Source of the DNA: Streptomyces mobaraensis NBRC 13819 = DSM 40847
GTDB taxonomy: Bacteria > Actinomycetota > Actinomycetes > Streptomycetales > Streptomycetaceae
Direction: 5' to 3'
DNA length: 64,000 nt
Assembly: GCF_017916255.1 (NCBI RefSeq)
Contig: NZ_CP072827.1
Span: forward strand, 5,047,501 to 5,111,500
Below are positions 53,261 to 61,269 of the stretch, piece by piece. A program made the position numbers and the translations under genes. The first letter of the stretch is position 1, and the number at the start of each line of letters is the position of its first letter. The notes below the pieces were generated by a model that was given only the letters and a program-made list of their open reading frames with translations, had not been told where the DNA came from and ran no database searches.

Positions 53261-53658
53261 CCGGCGGCTGCGCCGTGCCCGCCCCGCGCCCGGCCCCCGC
53301 GCCCGCGCGCCGGGGCCGGACGGCCCGGGTCCGCCCGTACTCCGCCGCGGGCGGCCGCGCCCCCTGCGGGCACGTCCTCCAGGTGGAGACGTTCGTGCAG
53401 ACCCACGAGCGGCGGCCCGGCGAGGCGGGGGCCGCCCGGCTGGTCCCCGAGGCGGGCGCCATCGTCGGGCTCTGCCGCGGGCTCCGGGCCGTCGCCGAGG
53501 TCTCCGCGCTGCTCAGGATGCCGCTCGGCGTGGTCCGCGTCCTCCTCGGCGACCTGGCGGACCAGGGAAGAATCCGCGTCTACGGGCCCGGCCACGGCAC
53601 CGGCCGGCCCGACCGCGCGCTGCTCGAAAGGGTCCAGTGTGGACTTCGCAGGATCTGA
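53257..53658 (+). CDS. cvnC: Conservon DUF742 protein CvnC
   Basis: 133 residues from GTG. After a Pro/Arg-rich start, the DUF742 winged-helix-like domain reads VRPYSAAGGRAPCGHVLQVETFVQ, EAGAIVGLCRGLRAVAEVSALL and then MPLGVVRVLLGDLADQGRIRVY. It overlaps cvnB by four bases and cvnD by 20. A small DNA- or protein-binding partner of the roadblock protein and GTPase is inferred from conservon knowledge. Confidence 0.87.
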   Translation: MTGGCAVPAPRPAPAPARRGRTARVRPYSAAGGRAPCGHVLQVETFVQTHERRPGEAGAARLVPEAGAIVGLCRGLRAVAEVSALLRMPLGVVRVLLGDLADQGRIRVYGPGHGTGRPDRALLERVQCGLRRI

Positions 53659-54280
53659 CACCGAGACGGAGACGATAGCGGGCTCCGAACCCGTACGGGA
53701 GCGCCCGCAGCACGCCCCGGACGGCCGCACCCGGGCCCCCGCCGCGACGAAGATCGTCATCGCGGGCGGCTTCGGCGTGGGCAAGACGACGTTCGTGGGC
53801 TCGGTCTCCGAGATCACCCCGCTGCGCACCGAGGCCGTGATGACGGTCGCCGGCGAGGAGGTGGACGACGCCGTCGCGGTCCCCGAGAAGGCCACGACCA
53901 CCGTCGCCATGGACTTCGGCCGGATCACCCTCGAACCCGACCTCGTCCTCTACCTGTTCGGCACCCCCGGCCAGCAGCGGTTCTGGTTCATGTGGGACGA
54001 CCTGGTACGCGGCGCCATCGGGGCCGTCGTCATGTGCGACACCCGCCGGCTGGCGGACTGCTTCCCCGCCCTCGACTACTTCGAGAGCAGCGGACTGCCG
54101 TACATCGTCGCCGTCAACCACTTCGAGGGGACGCCCCGGCACGAGACGGAGGAGGTCCGCGAGGCGCTGTCGCTGACCGCTCAGGTGCCGATCGTGATCA
54201 TGGACGCGCGGAAGCGGAACACGGTCGTCGACTCGCTGCTGATCCTGGTCGGCCGCGCCCTCGACGTCACCCCCGGATGA
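53639..54280 (+). CDS. cvnD: Conservon Ras-like GTPase CvnD
   Basis: 213 residues from GTG. P-loop GGFGVGKTTFVGS near residue 43, the switch region TVAMDFGRITL, then LYLFGTPGQQRFWFMW (DxxG-equivalent TPGQ) and an AVNHFEG motif in place of NKxD. This is the MglA/CvnD type of small GTPase. It acts at the inner face of the membrane as the switch of the conservon. The next gene begins 7 bases downstream. Confidence 0.9.
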   Translation: MDFAGSDTETETIAGSEPVRERPQHAPDGRTRAPAATKIVIAGGFGVGKTTFVGSVSEITPLRTEAVMTVAGEEVDDAVAVPEKATTTVAMDFGRITLEPDLVLYLFGTPGQQRFWFMWDDLVRGAIGAVVMCDTRRLADCFPALDYFESSGLPYIVAVNHFEGTPRHETEEVREALSLTAQVPIVIMDARKRNTVVDSLLILVGRALDVTPG

Positions 54281-54287
54281 ACGGACC

Positions 54288-55547
54288 ATGCGACGCATCC
54301 TCATAGTCGGCGCCGGCCAGTCCGGACTCCAGCTCGCCCTCGGCCTCCAGGCCCGGGACTACGACGTGACGCTGCTCTCCAACCGCACCCCGGACGAGAT
54401 GCGCTCCGGCCGGGTCACCTCCACCCAGGTCATGTTCGGCACCGCCCTGCGCCACGAACGCGAACTCGGCCTCGCCTTCTGGGAGGACCGGGCCCCCGGC
54501 ATCCAGGGCTTCGGCTACTCCGTGGCCGGTCCGCCGCTCCCGGCCGCGGCCGGACGGGTGCGGCGCATCGTCGACTGGGTCGGCCGGCTCGACGAGCCCG
54601 CCCGCTCCGTGGACCAGCGGCTCAAGATGGCCGGCTGGCTGGAGACCTTCGCGGCCCGCGGCGGCACCCTGGTCCTCCACGGCGCCACCGTCTGCGACCT
54701 GGACTTCTTCGCCGGCCGCTACGACCTGGTGCTGGTCGCCGCCGGCAAGGGCGAGCTGGTCTCCCTCTTCGACCGCGACCCCGCCCGCTCCCCGTACGCC
54801 GCGCCGCAGCGCTGCCTGGCCCTCGCCTACGTGCACGGCCTGGGGCCGCGCCCCGAACACCCCGAGTACGACGCGGTCCGCTGCACCCTCGTACCCGGCG
54901 TCGGCGAACTGCTCGTCATCCCCGCCCTCACCCTCTCCGGCCGCGCCGACATCCTCTTCTGGGAGGGCCTGCCCGGCGGCCCCCTCGACGTCTTCGGCGC
55001 CGGCGAGAGCCCGGCGGAGCACCTGGCCCGCATGCTCGAACTGATCGAACGCTACGCGCCCTGGGAGTACGGCCGCGCCACCCAGGTCGAACTCACCGAC
55101 GCCGGAGCCACGCTGGCCGGCCGCTACACCCCCGTCGTCCGCGATCCCGTCGGCCGGCTCCCCTCCGGGGGCCTCGTCCTCGGCATCGGCGACGCGGTCG
55201 TCGTCGACGACCCGGTCACCGGGCAGGGCGCCAACTCGGCGGCGAAGTCCGCGGCGGCGTGCCTCGCCGCGATCGTCGAGCGGGGGGACGAGCCGTTCGA
55301 CGAGGCGTGGATGCGGTCGGTCTCCGACCGCCACTGGACGACGTCCGCGCGCCACGCCACGCGCTGGACGAACACGATGCTCGCGCCGCTGCCGCTGCAC
55401 GTCCAGCGGCTCATCGGGGCGGCTTCCGACTGCCGGCCGGTCGCGGACCGCTTCGCGAACGGGTACGACGATCCGGCGGATTTCGAGGGGTGGTTCTATG
55501 AGGAGGAGAGGGCGGAGGCGTATCTGCGGGAGGTGGGTGGGGGGTGA
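54288..55547 (+). CDS. Styrene/indole monooxygenase-like flavoprotein
   Basis: 419 residues from ATG. FAD-binding GxGxxG is in LIVGAGQSGLQLALGL. The StyA/IndA-type region RTPDEMRSGRVTSTQVMFG follows, then VLVAAGKGELVSLF and the second FAD motif DDPVTGQGANSAAKSAA. It would hydroxylate or epoxidise an aromatic substrate using FADH2 from a separate reductase, which is not seen nearby. It is placed 7 bases after cvnD, so it is probably in the conservon operon, as oxygenases are in some other conservons. Confidence 0.85.
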   Translation: MRRILIVGAGQSGLQLALGLQARDYDVTLLSNRTPDEMRSGRVTSTQVMFGTALRHERELGLAFWEDRAPGIQGFGYSVAGPPLPAAAGRVRRIVDWVGRLDEPARSVDQRLKMAGWLETFAARGGTLVLHGATVCDLDFFAGRYDLVLVAAGKGELVSLFDRDPARSPYAAPQRCLALAYVHGLGPRPEHPEYDAVRCTLVPGVGELLVIPALTLSGRADILFWEGLPGGPLDVFGAGESPAEHLARMLELIERYAPWEYGRATQVELTDAGATLAGRYTPVVRDPVGRLPSGGLVLGIGDAVVVDDPVTGQGANSAAKSAAACLAAIVERGDEPFDEAWMRSVSDRHWTTSARHATRWTNTMLAPLPLHVQRLIGAASDCRPVADRFANGYDDPADFEGWFYEEERAEAYLREVGGG

Positions 55548-55549
55548 GG

Positions 55550-55784
55550 GTGCCCCGGTCCCGCCCTTTCGCCGTTTCCTGGGGCTGCGCCCCAGACCCC
55601 GCTTGTCGCGGCTTCGCCGCTCGTCCTCAAACTCCCCCAGAGGGGGCACCCCCAACGGGCTGGATATCGCGCCCGGGCGCGATATCCAGCCCGTCCGGCG
55701 TTTGAGGACAACCGCGCGGAGCGCGGTTTCGGGGGTGCGGGGGCGCAGCCCCTGCAAGAAACGGTGAAAGGGCGGGACCGGGGC
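55550..55784. repeat. Streptomyces dispersed intergenic repeat, copy 2, with 40-bp perfect palindrome
   Basis: The outer arms are inverted repeats differing at one base (GCCCCGGTCCCGCCCTTTC at the left, its complement at 55766-55784). Inside are a GGGGCTGCGCCCC hairpin, CCTCAAAC units, and a perfect 40-base palindrome at 55655-55694, centred on CGCCCGGGCG with GGATATCGC arms. To the right are the GTCCGGCGTTTGAGGAC and CCGCGCGGAGCGCGG modules, the reverse complement of 4955-5126. It separates convergent genes, so bidirectional termination is likely. Confidence 0.85.
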
Positions 55785-56411
55785 TCACCCCCTACCCGAC
55801 GCCCGCAGCGCCGCCAATTCCCTCTCCGAAAGCCCGGCCAGCAGCCGCTCCACCTCGTCCAACCCCCGCCGCGCCGCCTCCCGCCGCCGATCCCGCCGAT
55901 CCGCCAACGTCAACTGAGCGTCCAGAGCGACCCGAGCCCCCCGCGCGACGACCTCCGCCCGCGCCGCGGAAGAGGCGAGCCGCGACAGCGCACCGACGCG
56001 CCGCGCCGCCTCCCGTTCCAGCTCGTGCTGCCGGCGAAGAGCCCCCTCCGGATCCGCGGCGAGCAGCAGGGTGACGGCGGGGGAGAGACCACCCACGCCA
56101 CCGCGGTACTGCTCCCGCGCGAGCGCACCCGCCTCGTCGCGGCTCCGCGCCAGCGCCGTCCGCGCCACGGCCAGTTCCTCGGCCGTCCGATCGGCCGCCG
56201 CCCGCTGCCGCCGCAGCACGGGCCCCGCCGCCTCGTACTCCCTCGTGGCCGCGTCGGCCTGCCGGTAGAGCGTGCGCAGCCGGGTGAGCAGGGCACCGAC
56301 CGACCGGTCACCGGACGGCGGCGGCGTCGGCCCCCCGGGCGGCGGGGCCGCCGAGACCGCGGCGGCGACCAGCGCCAGGGCGCAGAAGCAGCGCACCAGC
56401 CGTCCTGACAC
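55785..56411 (-). CDS. Secreted coiled-coil protein, function unknown
   Basis: 208 residues from GTG with GGAGGTG upstream. The signal peptide is short (VRCFCALALVAAAVSAAPP). The rest is a long coiled coil rich in Ala/Arg/Glu (LRTLYRQADAATREYEAAG, RTAEELAVARTALARSRDEA, a loop with GLSPAVTLLLAADP, then LDEVERLLAGLSERELAAL). The layout is that of the N-terminal coiled coil of PcsB/RipA-type peptidoglycan hydrolases, but no NlpC/P60 domain is attached. It may regulate a separate hydrolase. Confidence 0.68.
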   Translation of the reverse strand: MSGRLVRCFCALALVAAAVSAAPPPGGPTPPPSGDRSVGALLTRLRTLYRQADAATREYEAAGPVLRRQRAAADRTAEELAVARTALARSRDEAGALAREQYRGGVGGLSPAVTLLLAADPEGALRRQHELEREAARRVGALSRLASSAARAEVVARGARVALDAQLTLADRRDRRREAARRGLDEVERLLAGLSERELAALRASGRG

Positions 56412-56511
56412 GGGGGTTCACCTCCGGGGCGATCGTGTCACGGACCGGTCGTACTTTTAGGGCGTCAGGGGCGGAACCGCCCGAGCCGCACACCGTCCGG
56501 GCGACGCCCCG

Positions 56512-56811
56512 TCACCCGGACGGCGGCCGCTCACCCCCGGCGTCAGGCCGGGGCCGCGACCACGGCCACCGGATCCGTTCGCTCCGCCGCCCCTCCGGGT
56601 CGTACACGAACTTCCACCCCCGCGGCAGCCCCAGCCGCCGCGTCACCCCGGCCTGCGCCCGCCGGTAGACCAGGACGGTGGGCGGCCCGCCGGCCGCGTC
56701 CGGCACCGGGACCTCGTAGACCTTCGGGGGGTGCCCGGTCGGCCCCAGCAGCACCGGCAGTACCCGCCCGTCGAGGGGCCCGCCCTCGAAGGGCACTTCT
56801 TCGCTTCGCAC
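56512..56811 (-). CDS. Conserved hypothetical small protein
   Basis: 99 residues from GTG. Starts [21 protein letters not shown], a pattern seen in small proteins of phage and actinobacteria, with [21 protein letters not shown] and a basic tail. No signal peptide or membrane segment. No ribosome site is evident. Function unknown. Confidence 0.6.
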   Translation of the reverse strand: MRSEEVPFEGGPLDGRVLPVLLGPTGHPPKVYEVPVPDAAGGPPTVLVYRRAQAGVTRRLGLPRGWKFVYDPEGRRSERIRWPWSRPRPDAGGERPPSG

Positions 56812-56856
56812 CGTACGAGCCTACGTTCGCTCCGCCCGAGCCGCCCGTCCGCGCCG

Positions 56857-57579
56857 TCAGAGCAGATGCCCCGCCTCCGCCAGCACCGGCCCCAACCGCC
56901 GCACCAGCCGCGTCACCACCCCGTCCGCCGGTTCCAGCGCGAGGGCCGCCCGCGTCACCCGAGCCGTCTGCTCGTCGCTCGCCGCCGTGGTGATCAGCAG
57001 GGCGACGAAGTGGTCGACGAGCCAGTCCCGCAGCTCCTCCACGGGCGGCCGCTTCCCCTCGTCCAGCCAGGTCAGCGACGCGCCCTCGACGGCCGCTATC
57101 CACGTCCTGACCGTCATCCGCAGCCGCACCCCGGGCTCGGGCACCTGGAGGTGGGCGAGGATGTGGCCGGCGGCGGTGCGGCGCACCTCGTCCACGATCG
57201 CGCCGGTCCGCGACGTCTCGACGACGCTGCCGCCCTGGAGCAGCGCGCCGAACCCCGCCGCGTGCCCGTCGACGAAGGCGAGGTAGCGGTCGAGGGCGGC
57301 GGCCAGCCGGACGGTCAGCGGGCCGGTCTGCGGTTCGGCGAAGCACAGTTCCAGCTCGTCGGCCGCGCTGCGCAGCGCGGCTTCGTACAACTGGGTCTTG
57401 CCGCCCGGGAAGTAGCGGTAGACCAGCGGCCGGGACACCTGGGCGGCCGCCGCCACGTCGTCGAGGGAGACGTCCTCGGGCGGACGCTGGGCGAACAGGC
57501 CGAGCGCGGCGGTGATCAGCTGGGCGCGGCGCTGGGCGACGCCCAGCCGGCGGTAGGAGGTGGTTCCGCTGCCGGTCAT
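56857..57579 (-). CDS. TetR-family regulator
   Basis: 240 residues from ATG. The HTH reads RRAQLITAALGLFAQRPPEDVSLDDVAAAAQVSRPLVYRYF in the usual position, and the ligand domain is helical (AALDRYLAFVDGHAAGFGAL; VRTWIAAVEGASLTWLDEG). It is downstream of and in line with the AurF-like gene (53-base gap). It probably represses that operon and the divergent diiron gene through the dyad at 58704-58718. Confidence 0.9.
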   Translation of the reverse strand: MTGSGTTSYRRLGVAQRRAQLITAALGLFAQRPPEDVSLDDVAAAAQVSRPLVYRYFPGGKTQLYEAALRSAADELELCFAEPQTGPLTVRLAAALDRYLAFVDGHAAGFGALLQGGSVVETSRTGAIVDEVRRTAAGHILAHLQVPEPGVRLRMTVRTWIAAVEGASLTWLDEGKRPPVEELRDWLVDHFVALLITTAASDEQTARVTRAALALEPADGVVTRLVRRLGPVLAEAGHLL

Positions 57580-57632
57580 GCAGGGCAGGGTACGGCAGCC
57601 GGCGCGGCGCCCGGCCGGTGCCCGCGGCCCGC

Positions 57633-58580
57633 TCAGGCCAGCAGGCCGGAACTGCGCCACAGCCGGCGCCCGGCCCCCCGCAGCACCCCGATCTCCCCGA
57701 GGAAGTCGGTCAGCCGCTTGGCGCCCGCCTGCATCACCTCGCGCCGGTGCCCGCTCGCCCGCACCTGGGCGACCGCCTCGCGCCGGTCGAGCCCGACGTT
57801 GGTGTAGACGGCCGGGTTGACGAAGGCGACGGAGAAGACGCGGGCCGCCTCCCCGCAGCTCAGCCGGGTGAGTTCCGCCTCCCAGCGCGGGCAGGTCTTC
57901 ATCTGGCGGCGCAGTTCCTCCCGGGCGTAGCGGACGTGCCGCGCCTCCTCGACGACATGGATCCGCGTCACGCCGCGCACCAGCGGCTGGACGCGCTCGT
58001 CGGGGAAGGTCAGCCGCTGCATGTAGTCGAGGATCTCCTCGCCGAGCAGGGTGCAGGCGAACGAGCCGGGGGTGGTGGAGATGGTCTTCAGGATCCGGGC
58101 GAGGTTGTGGTGCAGCCGGGCGACGGGGTACGCGGGGGCGCCGCCGCGCTGGATCATGCGGGCGAACATCATGGAGTGCCGGCACTCGTCGGCTATCTCG
58201 GTGAGCGCGTAGCGGACGTGGGCGCTGGTCACCGGCTTGTCGTAGATGTGCCGGACGAGCAGCTGCATCAGGATGACCTCGAACCAGATGCCCAGCGAGG
58301 CGAGTGAGGCGGCCTCGTGCCGGGCGAGGTCCATGCGCTGTTCCTCGGGCATCCGCCGCCACAGCGGCGTCCCGTAGAGCGAGACGAGCTCCGGGGGCCA
58401 GTACCACTTGCCGTCCTCGGGCGGGCTGTCCCAGTCGAGTTCGGTGTCCGGGTCGAAGGAGTGTCTGGCCGAGGACTCCAGCAACCGCTGGGCGATCTGT
58501 TCGCGGTCCTTGAGCGGCCCGAGCGCGTCGCGGAGCGCGGGTCCGGCCGTACCGGCCGGGGTCATCGGGTCTGCTGCCAT
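57633..58580 (-). CDS. AurF-like diiron oxygenase
   Basis: 315 residues from ATG with GAGGTG upstream; a GTG four codons earlier is possible. It is a helical protein with diiron ligand motifs: LARHEAASLASLGIWFE, LTEIADECRHSMMF (ExxH), LLGEEILDYMQRL and VVEEARHVRYAREEL (ExxH). The spacing fits the AurF/CmlI group, which oxidises aryl amines to nitro compounds; the substrate here is not known. It is divergent from a second ferritin-like diiron gene, with a TetR dyad between them. Confidence 0.82.
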   Translation of the reverse strand: MAADPMTPAGTAGPALRDALGPLKDREQIAQRLLESSARHSFDPDTELDWDSPPEDGKWYWPPELVSLYGTPLWRRMPEEQRMDLARHEAASLASLGIWFEVILMQLLVRHIYDKPVTSAHVRYALTEIADECRHSMMFARMIQRGGAPAYPVARLHHNLARILKTISTTPGSFACTLLGEEILDYMQRLTFPDERVQPLVRGVTRIHVVEEARHVRYAREELRRQMKTCPRWEAELTRLSCGEAARVFSVAFVNPAVYTNVGLDRREAVAQVRASGHRREVMQAGAKRLTDFLGEIGVLRGAGRRLWRSSGLLA

Positions 58581-58703
58581 GCCTGATCCCACCTCAATTG
58601 CGGGTTACCCGAGGTTACCTGCTTATAAGACTGCGTGTCAGCAAGCCCGTCAAGACCCCCGAGAGCCCCTGCCGTCCCTCGCGGCCCGAACCGCTCCGGA
58701 CGA

Positions 58704-58718
58704 TTGACCGCCGGTCAA
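58704..58718. promoter_or_regulatory. TetR-type operator between the two diiron genes
   Basis: TTGACCG, one spacer base, then CGGTCAA: a perfect 7-base dyad in the divergent region. It lies about 70 bases before the ferritin-like start and 125 bases before the AurF-like start. Nearer the AurF-like gene is a direct repeat of GGTTACC (about 58604-58619). Assignment to the local TetR is inferred. Confidence 0.6.
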
Positions 58719-58789
58719 AAACCGTGTGAGCCTGCCCACAGTGGCGAGCCGCGAGGGACAGCGAGCGAAGGAAGCGAAGGAGGCGTCCG

Positions 58790-59950
58790 ATGGCGACGCG
58801 ACAGCTCTACGCGCACGAGCCCGACGAGCCGCTGTGGGAGGTCCCCGCGAGCGGCGCCGCCCGCTTCGGCTGGGAGTACGAGGAGGGCCGCGAACGGCTC
58901 CTCGCCCTCTACCGGAAGGGCAAGGACAAGCAGTGGGACGCCGCCAAGCGCATCGACTGGGACGTGGAGGTCGATCCGTACGACCCGCTCGGCGTCCCCG
59001 ACGAGAACATGGCGGTGTACGACACCCCGTACTGGCACCGGATGGGCGAGGCGAACCGGCGCGACATGCGCCGCCACTACGCCGCGTGGCAGTTCAGCCA
59101 GTTCCTCCACGGCGAGCAGGGCGCACTGGTCTGCGCGAGCCGGATCACCGAGTCGGTGCCCGACCTCGACGCCAAGTTCTACTCCGCCACCCAGGCCATG
59201 GACGAGGCCCGGCACGTGGAGGTCTACAGCCGCTTCCTGCACGAGAAGATCGGCATGCTCTACCCCGTCGACGCCAGCCTTCGGGAACTCCTCGGGGACA
59301 CCCTGCGCGACTCCCGCTGGGACATGCCCTACCTGGGGATGCAGGTCCTCATCGAGGGGCTCGCCCTCGCCGCGTTCGGCATGCTGCGCGACTTCACCGA
59401 GAAGCCGCTGCCCAAGCAGATCCTCACCTATGTGATGCAGGACGAGGCCCGGCACGTCGCCTTCGGCCGGCTGGCACTGCGCGACTACTACGCGCAGCTC
59501 GGCGACGCCGAGCTGCGCGAGCGCGAGGAGTTCGTGATCGAGGGCTGCTACCTGATGCGGAACCGGCTGCGCGGGGAGGCGGTCCTCACGGACTTCGGCA
59601 TCCCGGCCGCGGAGGCGGTGGAGCTGAGCGAACGGTCCGACTTCGTCCGGGCGTTCCGCAAGCTGCTGTTCAGTAGGATCGTCCCCTGCGTCAAGGACAT
59701 CGGGCTGTGGGGCGAGCGCCTGCGGCGCGCCTACGTCGACCTCGGCGTCCTCGACCTGGGCGACGCCAGCCTGGACCGGTTGATGGCCCAGGACGAGGAA
59801 CTCGCCGAACAGCTCGACGCCCGGCGTTTCGCCGCCGAGGAGGCGGCCCGCGTCGCCGAAGTGGCGCGCGTGATCGCGGAGGGCGAAGCGCCGGACGTGA
59901 AGGAGGACGGTATTCCGGGAGAAGATGGCGGAGGAAAGCCGGAAGAGTGA
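58790..59950 (+). CDS. Ferritin-like diiron protein (R2-like)
   Basis: 386 residues from ATG. The helical core has paired iron-ligand motifs: AAWQFSQFLHGEQGAL (Glu), AMDEARHVEVYSRFLH (ExxH), QVLIEGLALAAFGML (Glu) and MQDEARHVAFGRLALRDY (ExxH). It has the ligand set of ribonucleotide-reductase-R2-like and fatty-acid-desaturase-like diiron proteins. A charged tail ends it. It is divergent from the AurF-like gene and probably co-regulated. The reaction is unknown; an oxidase or oxygenase on a lipid-like or aromatic substrate is plausible. Confidence 0.8.
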   Translation: MATRQLYAHEPDEPLWEVPASGAARFGWEYEEGRERLLALYRKGKDKQWDAAKRIDWDVEVDPYDPLGVPDENMAVYDTPYWHRMGEANRRDMRRHYAAWQFSQFLHGEQGALVCASRITESVPDLDAKFYSATQAMDEARHVEVYSRFLHEKIGMLYPVDASLRELLGDTLRDSRWDMPYLGMQVLIEGLALAAFGMLRDFTEKPLPKQILTYVMQDEARHVAFGRLALRDYYAQLGDAELREREEFVIEGCYLMRNRLRGEAVLTDFGIPAAEAVELSERSDFVRAFRKLLFSRIVPCVKDIGLWGERLRRAYVDLGVLDLGDASLDRLMAQDEELAEQLDARRFAAEEAARVAEVARVIAEGEAPDVKEDGIPGEDGGGKPEE

Positions 59951-60099
59951 CCGCCGTACGGTGATTGAGGACGTCTCAGGCGCGTGAGCGCCTGCTTTGT
60001 CACTGTTTTGTGAGCGATACCGCATAACGGAACGGCATGCGGTACAAGCACGTCTTCGCGGGCAGGGAACAGACAGGCGTGCGAGGGAGTGGATCGTTC

Positions 60100-60915
60100 A
60101 TGACGCGAACTACCGGGCGGGGGCGGCACATCGCGGTGGCGGCCGGGTCGGGCCTTGCGCTCGTGGCCGTGATACTGGGCTCGGTGGCCGTGGCCAACCA
60201 GACGTCGGGCGGTGGCGGGGGCGAGCATGTCGCCGCCGACGCCAAGGGCCCGTCGGCGAAGGTGCCCCGCGAGCGGGGCAAGGCCGCCGAACCCGACGCG
60301 GGGGGACCGGTGTCGGAGGAGATCTCGCACGACAGCGAGAGCCCCGGCAAGGTCGTCAACATCACCATCGACGACGGCCCGGACCCCGTCTGGACGCCCA
60401 AGGTGCTGGACCTGCTGCGCCGGAACGACGTCAAGGCGACGTTCTGCATGATAGGTCCGCGAGCCAAGGAGTACCCGTCCCTGGTCAAGAAGGTCGTCGC
60501 GGAGGGGCACCGGCTCTGCGACCACTCCATGGACCACAACACGGCCATGGACAAACGCCCCGAGTCGTACCAGGCGAGCCAGATCCTCGACGCCCAGAAG
60601 CTGATAGAGGACGCCGCCGGCGACGGCGTGAAGGTGCGGTACTACCGCGCTCCCGGTGGCGCGTTCACCCCGTACAGCCGCAAGGTGGCCGCCGCGCACG
60701 GGATGCGGCCGCTCGGCTGGCAGGTCGACAGCCGCGACTGGCAGCGTCCGGGCACCGCCCGCATCGTGGCCAACGTCAAGCGCGAGGTCCCCAACGGCCC
60801 CACCATCCTCTTCCATGACGCCGGCGGCGACCGCAGCCAGACGATGGCCGCGATGGAAGAAACGCTTCCGTGGCTGAAGGCGCAGGGATACGGCTTCAGC
60901 TTCCCGAAGATCTGA
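60100..60915 (+). CDS. Secreted polysaccharide deacetylase (NodB-type)
   Basis: 271 residues from ATG with GAGGGAG upstream; an ATG at 60037 would add 21 residues. A signal or anchor helix (VAAGSGLALVAVILGSVAVA) is followed by a charged linker. The CE4 domain contains NITIDDGPDPVW (metal Asp), HRLCDHSMDHNT (His pair), YYRAPGGAFTPYS (catalytic Arg region), LGWQVDSRDWQ and ILFHDAGG (His). It removes N-acetyl groups from peptidoglycan or chitin-like polymers outside the cell. Confidence 0.92.
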   Translation: MTRTTGRGRHIAVAAGSGLALVAVILGSVAVANQTSGGGGGEHVAADAKGPSAKVPRERGKAAEPDAGGPVSEEISHDSESPGKVVNITIDDGPDPVWTPKVLDLLRRNDVKATFCMIGPRAKEYPSLVKKVVAEGHRLCDHSMDHNTAMDKRPESYQASQILDAQKLIEDAAGDGVKVRYYRAPGGAFTPYSRKVAAAHGMRPLGWQVDSRDWQRPGTARIVANVKREVPNGPTILFHDAGGDRSQTMAAMEETLPWLKAQGYGFSFPKI

Positions 60916-60923
60916 GGCGAGCC

Positions 60924-60946
60924 GGGGGCGCCGTTCCGGCGCCCCC
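60924..60946 (+). terminator. Terminator of the deacetylase gene
   Basis: GGGGGCGCC and GGCGCCCCC form a perfect 9-base stem with a GTTCC loop, starting 9 bases after the stop. Confidence 0.8.
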
Positions 60947-60952
60947 GCCCCT

Positions 60953-60996
60953 CGGGAAGAGCGCTTACCGCGCACGGGAAGAGCGCTTACCGCGCA
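60953..60996. repeat. 22-bp perfect tandem duplication
   Basis: CGGGAAGAGCGCTTACCGCG followed by CA occurs twice head to tail, between the deacetylase terminator and the tRNA terminator. It is a recent duplication or strand-slippage product. No function assigned. Confidence 0.9.
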
Positions 60997-61032
60997 AAAA
61001 AAGAACCCGCTTCGTCGAAACGAAGCGGGTTC
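60996..61032 (-). terminator. Intrinsic terminator of the tRNA-Arg gene
   Basis: On the minus strand a 13-base perfect stem (GAACCCGCTTCGT with its complement) and a TTCG loop are followed by seven T residues. It is a textbook rho-independent terminator, 8 bases after the tRNA. Confidence 0.95.
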
Positions 61033-61039
61033 CTCGCGG

Positions 61040-61112
61040 TGCGCTCGGCAGGATTCGAACCTGCAACCTCTTGATCCGTAGTCAAGTGCTCTATCCGTTA
61101 AGCTACGAGCGC
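61040..61112 (-). tRNA. tRNA-Arg (anticodon ACG)
   Basis: A 73-base cloverleaf on the minus strand: acceptor GCGCTCG/CGAGCGC, D-arm GCTTAACGGATAGAGC, anticodon stem CTTGA/TCAAG with loop CTACGGA (anticodon ACG), T-arm GCAGGTTCGAATCCTGC and discriminator A. CCA is not encoded. It reads CGU and, after A-to-I editing, CGC/CGA. No integrase or att duplication is seen beside it. Confidence 0.96.
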
Positions 61113-61269
61113 GGGCTTGCGAGAAATACTTTACACGCCCCACGGACCCCCGATGACCAGGTCAGGGGGTATTCGGAAAAGAAACGACTGTGACGGTCGC
61201 CACTTCCGCTCGCGGCCTCTTGCGGCCTGGGGGAATTCCCGGCGGCGATACCTGGCGAACGGCCCGCCC

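Noticed and set aside
61040..61112. tRNA-Arg as an occupied integration site
   Set aside because: No integrase, no excisionase and no repeated tRNA 3' end are visible on either side.
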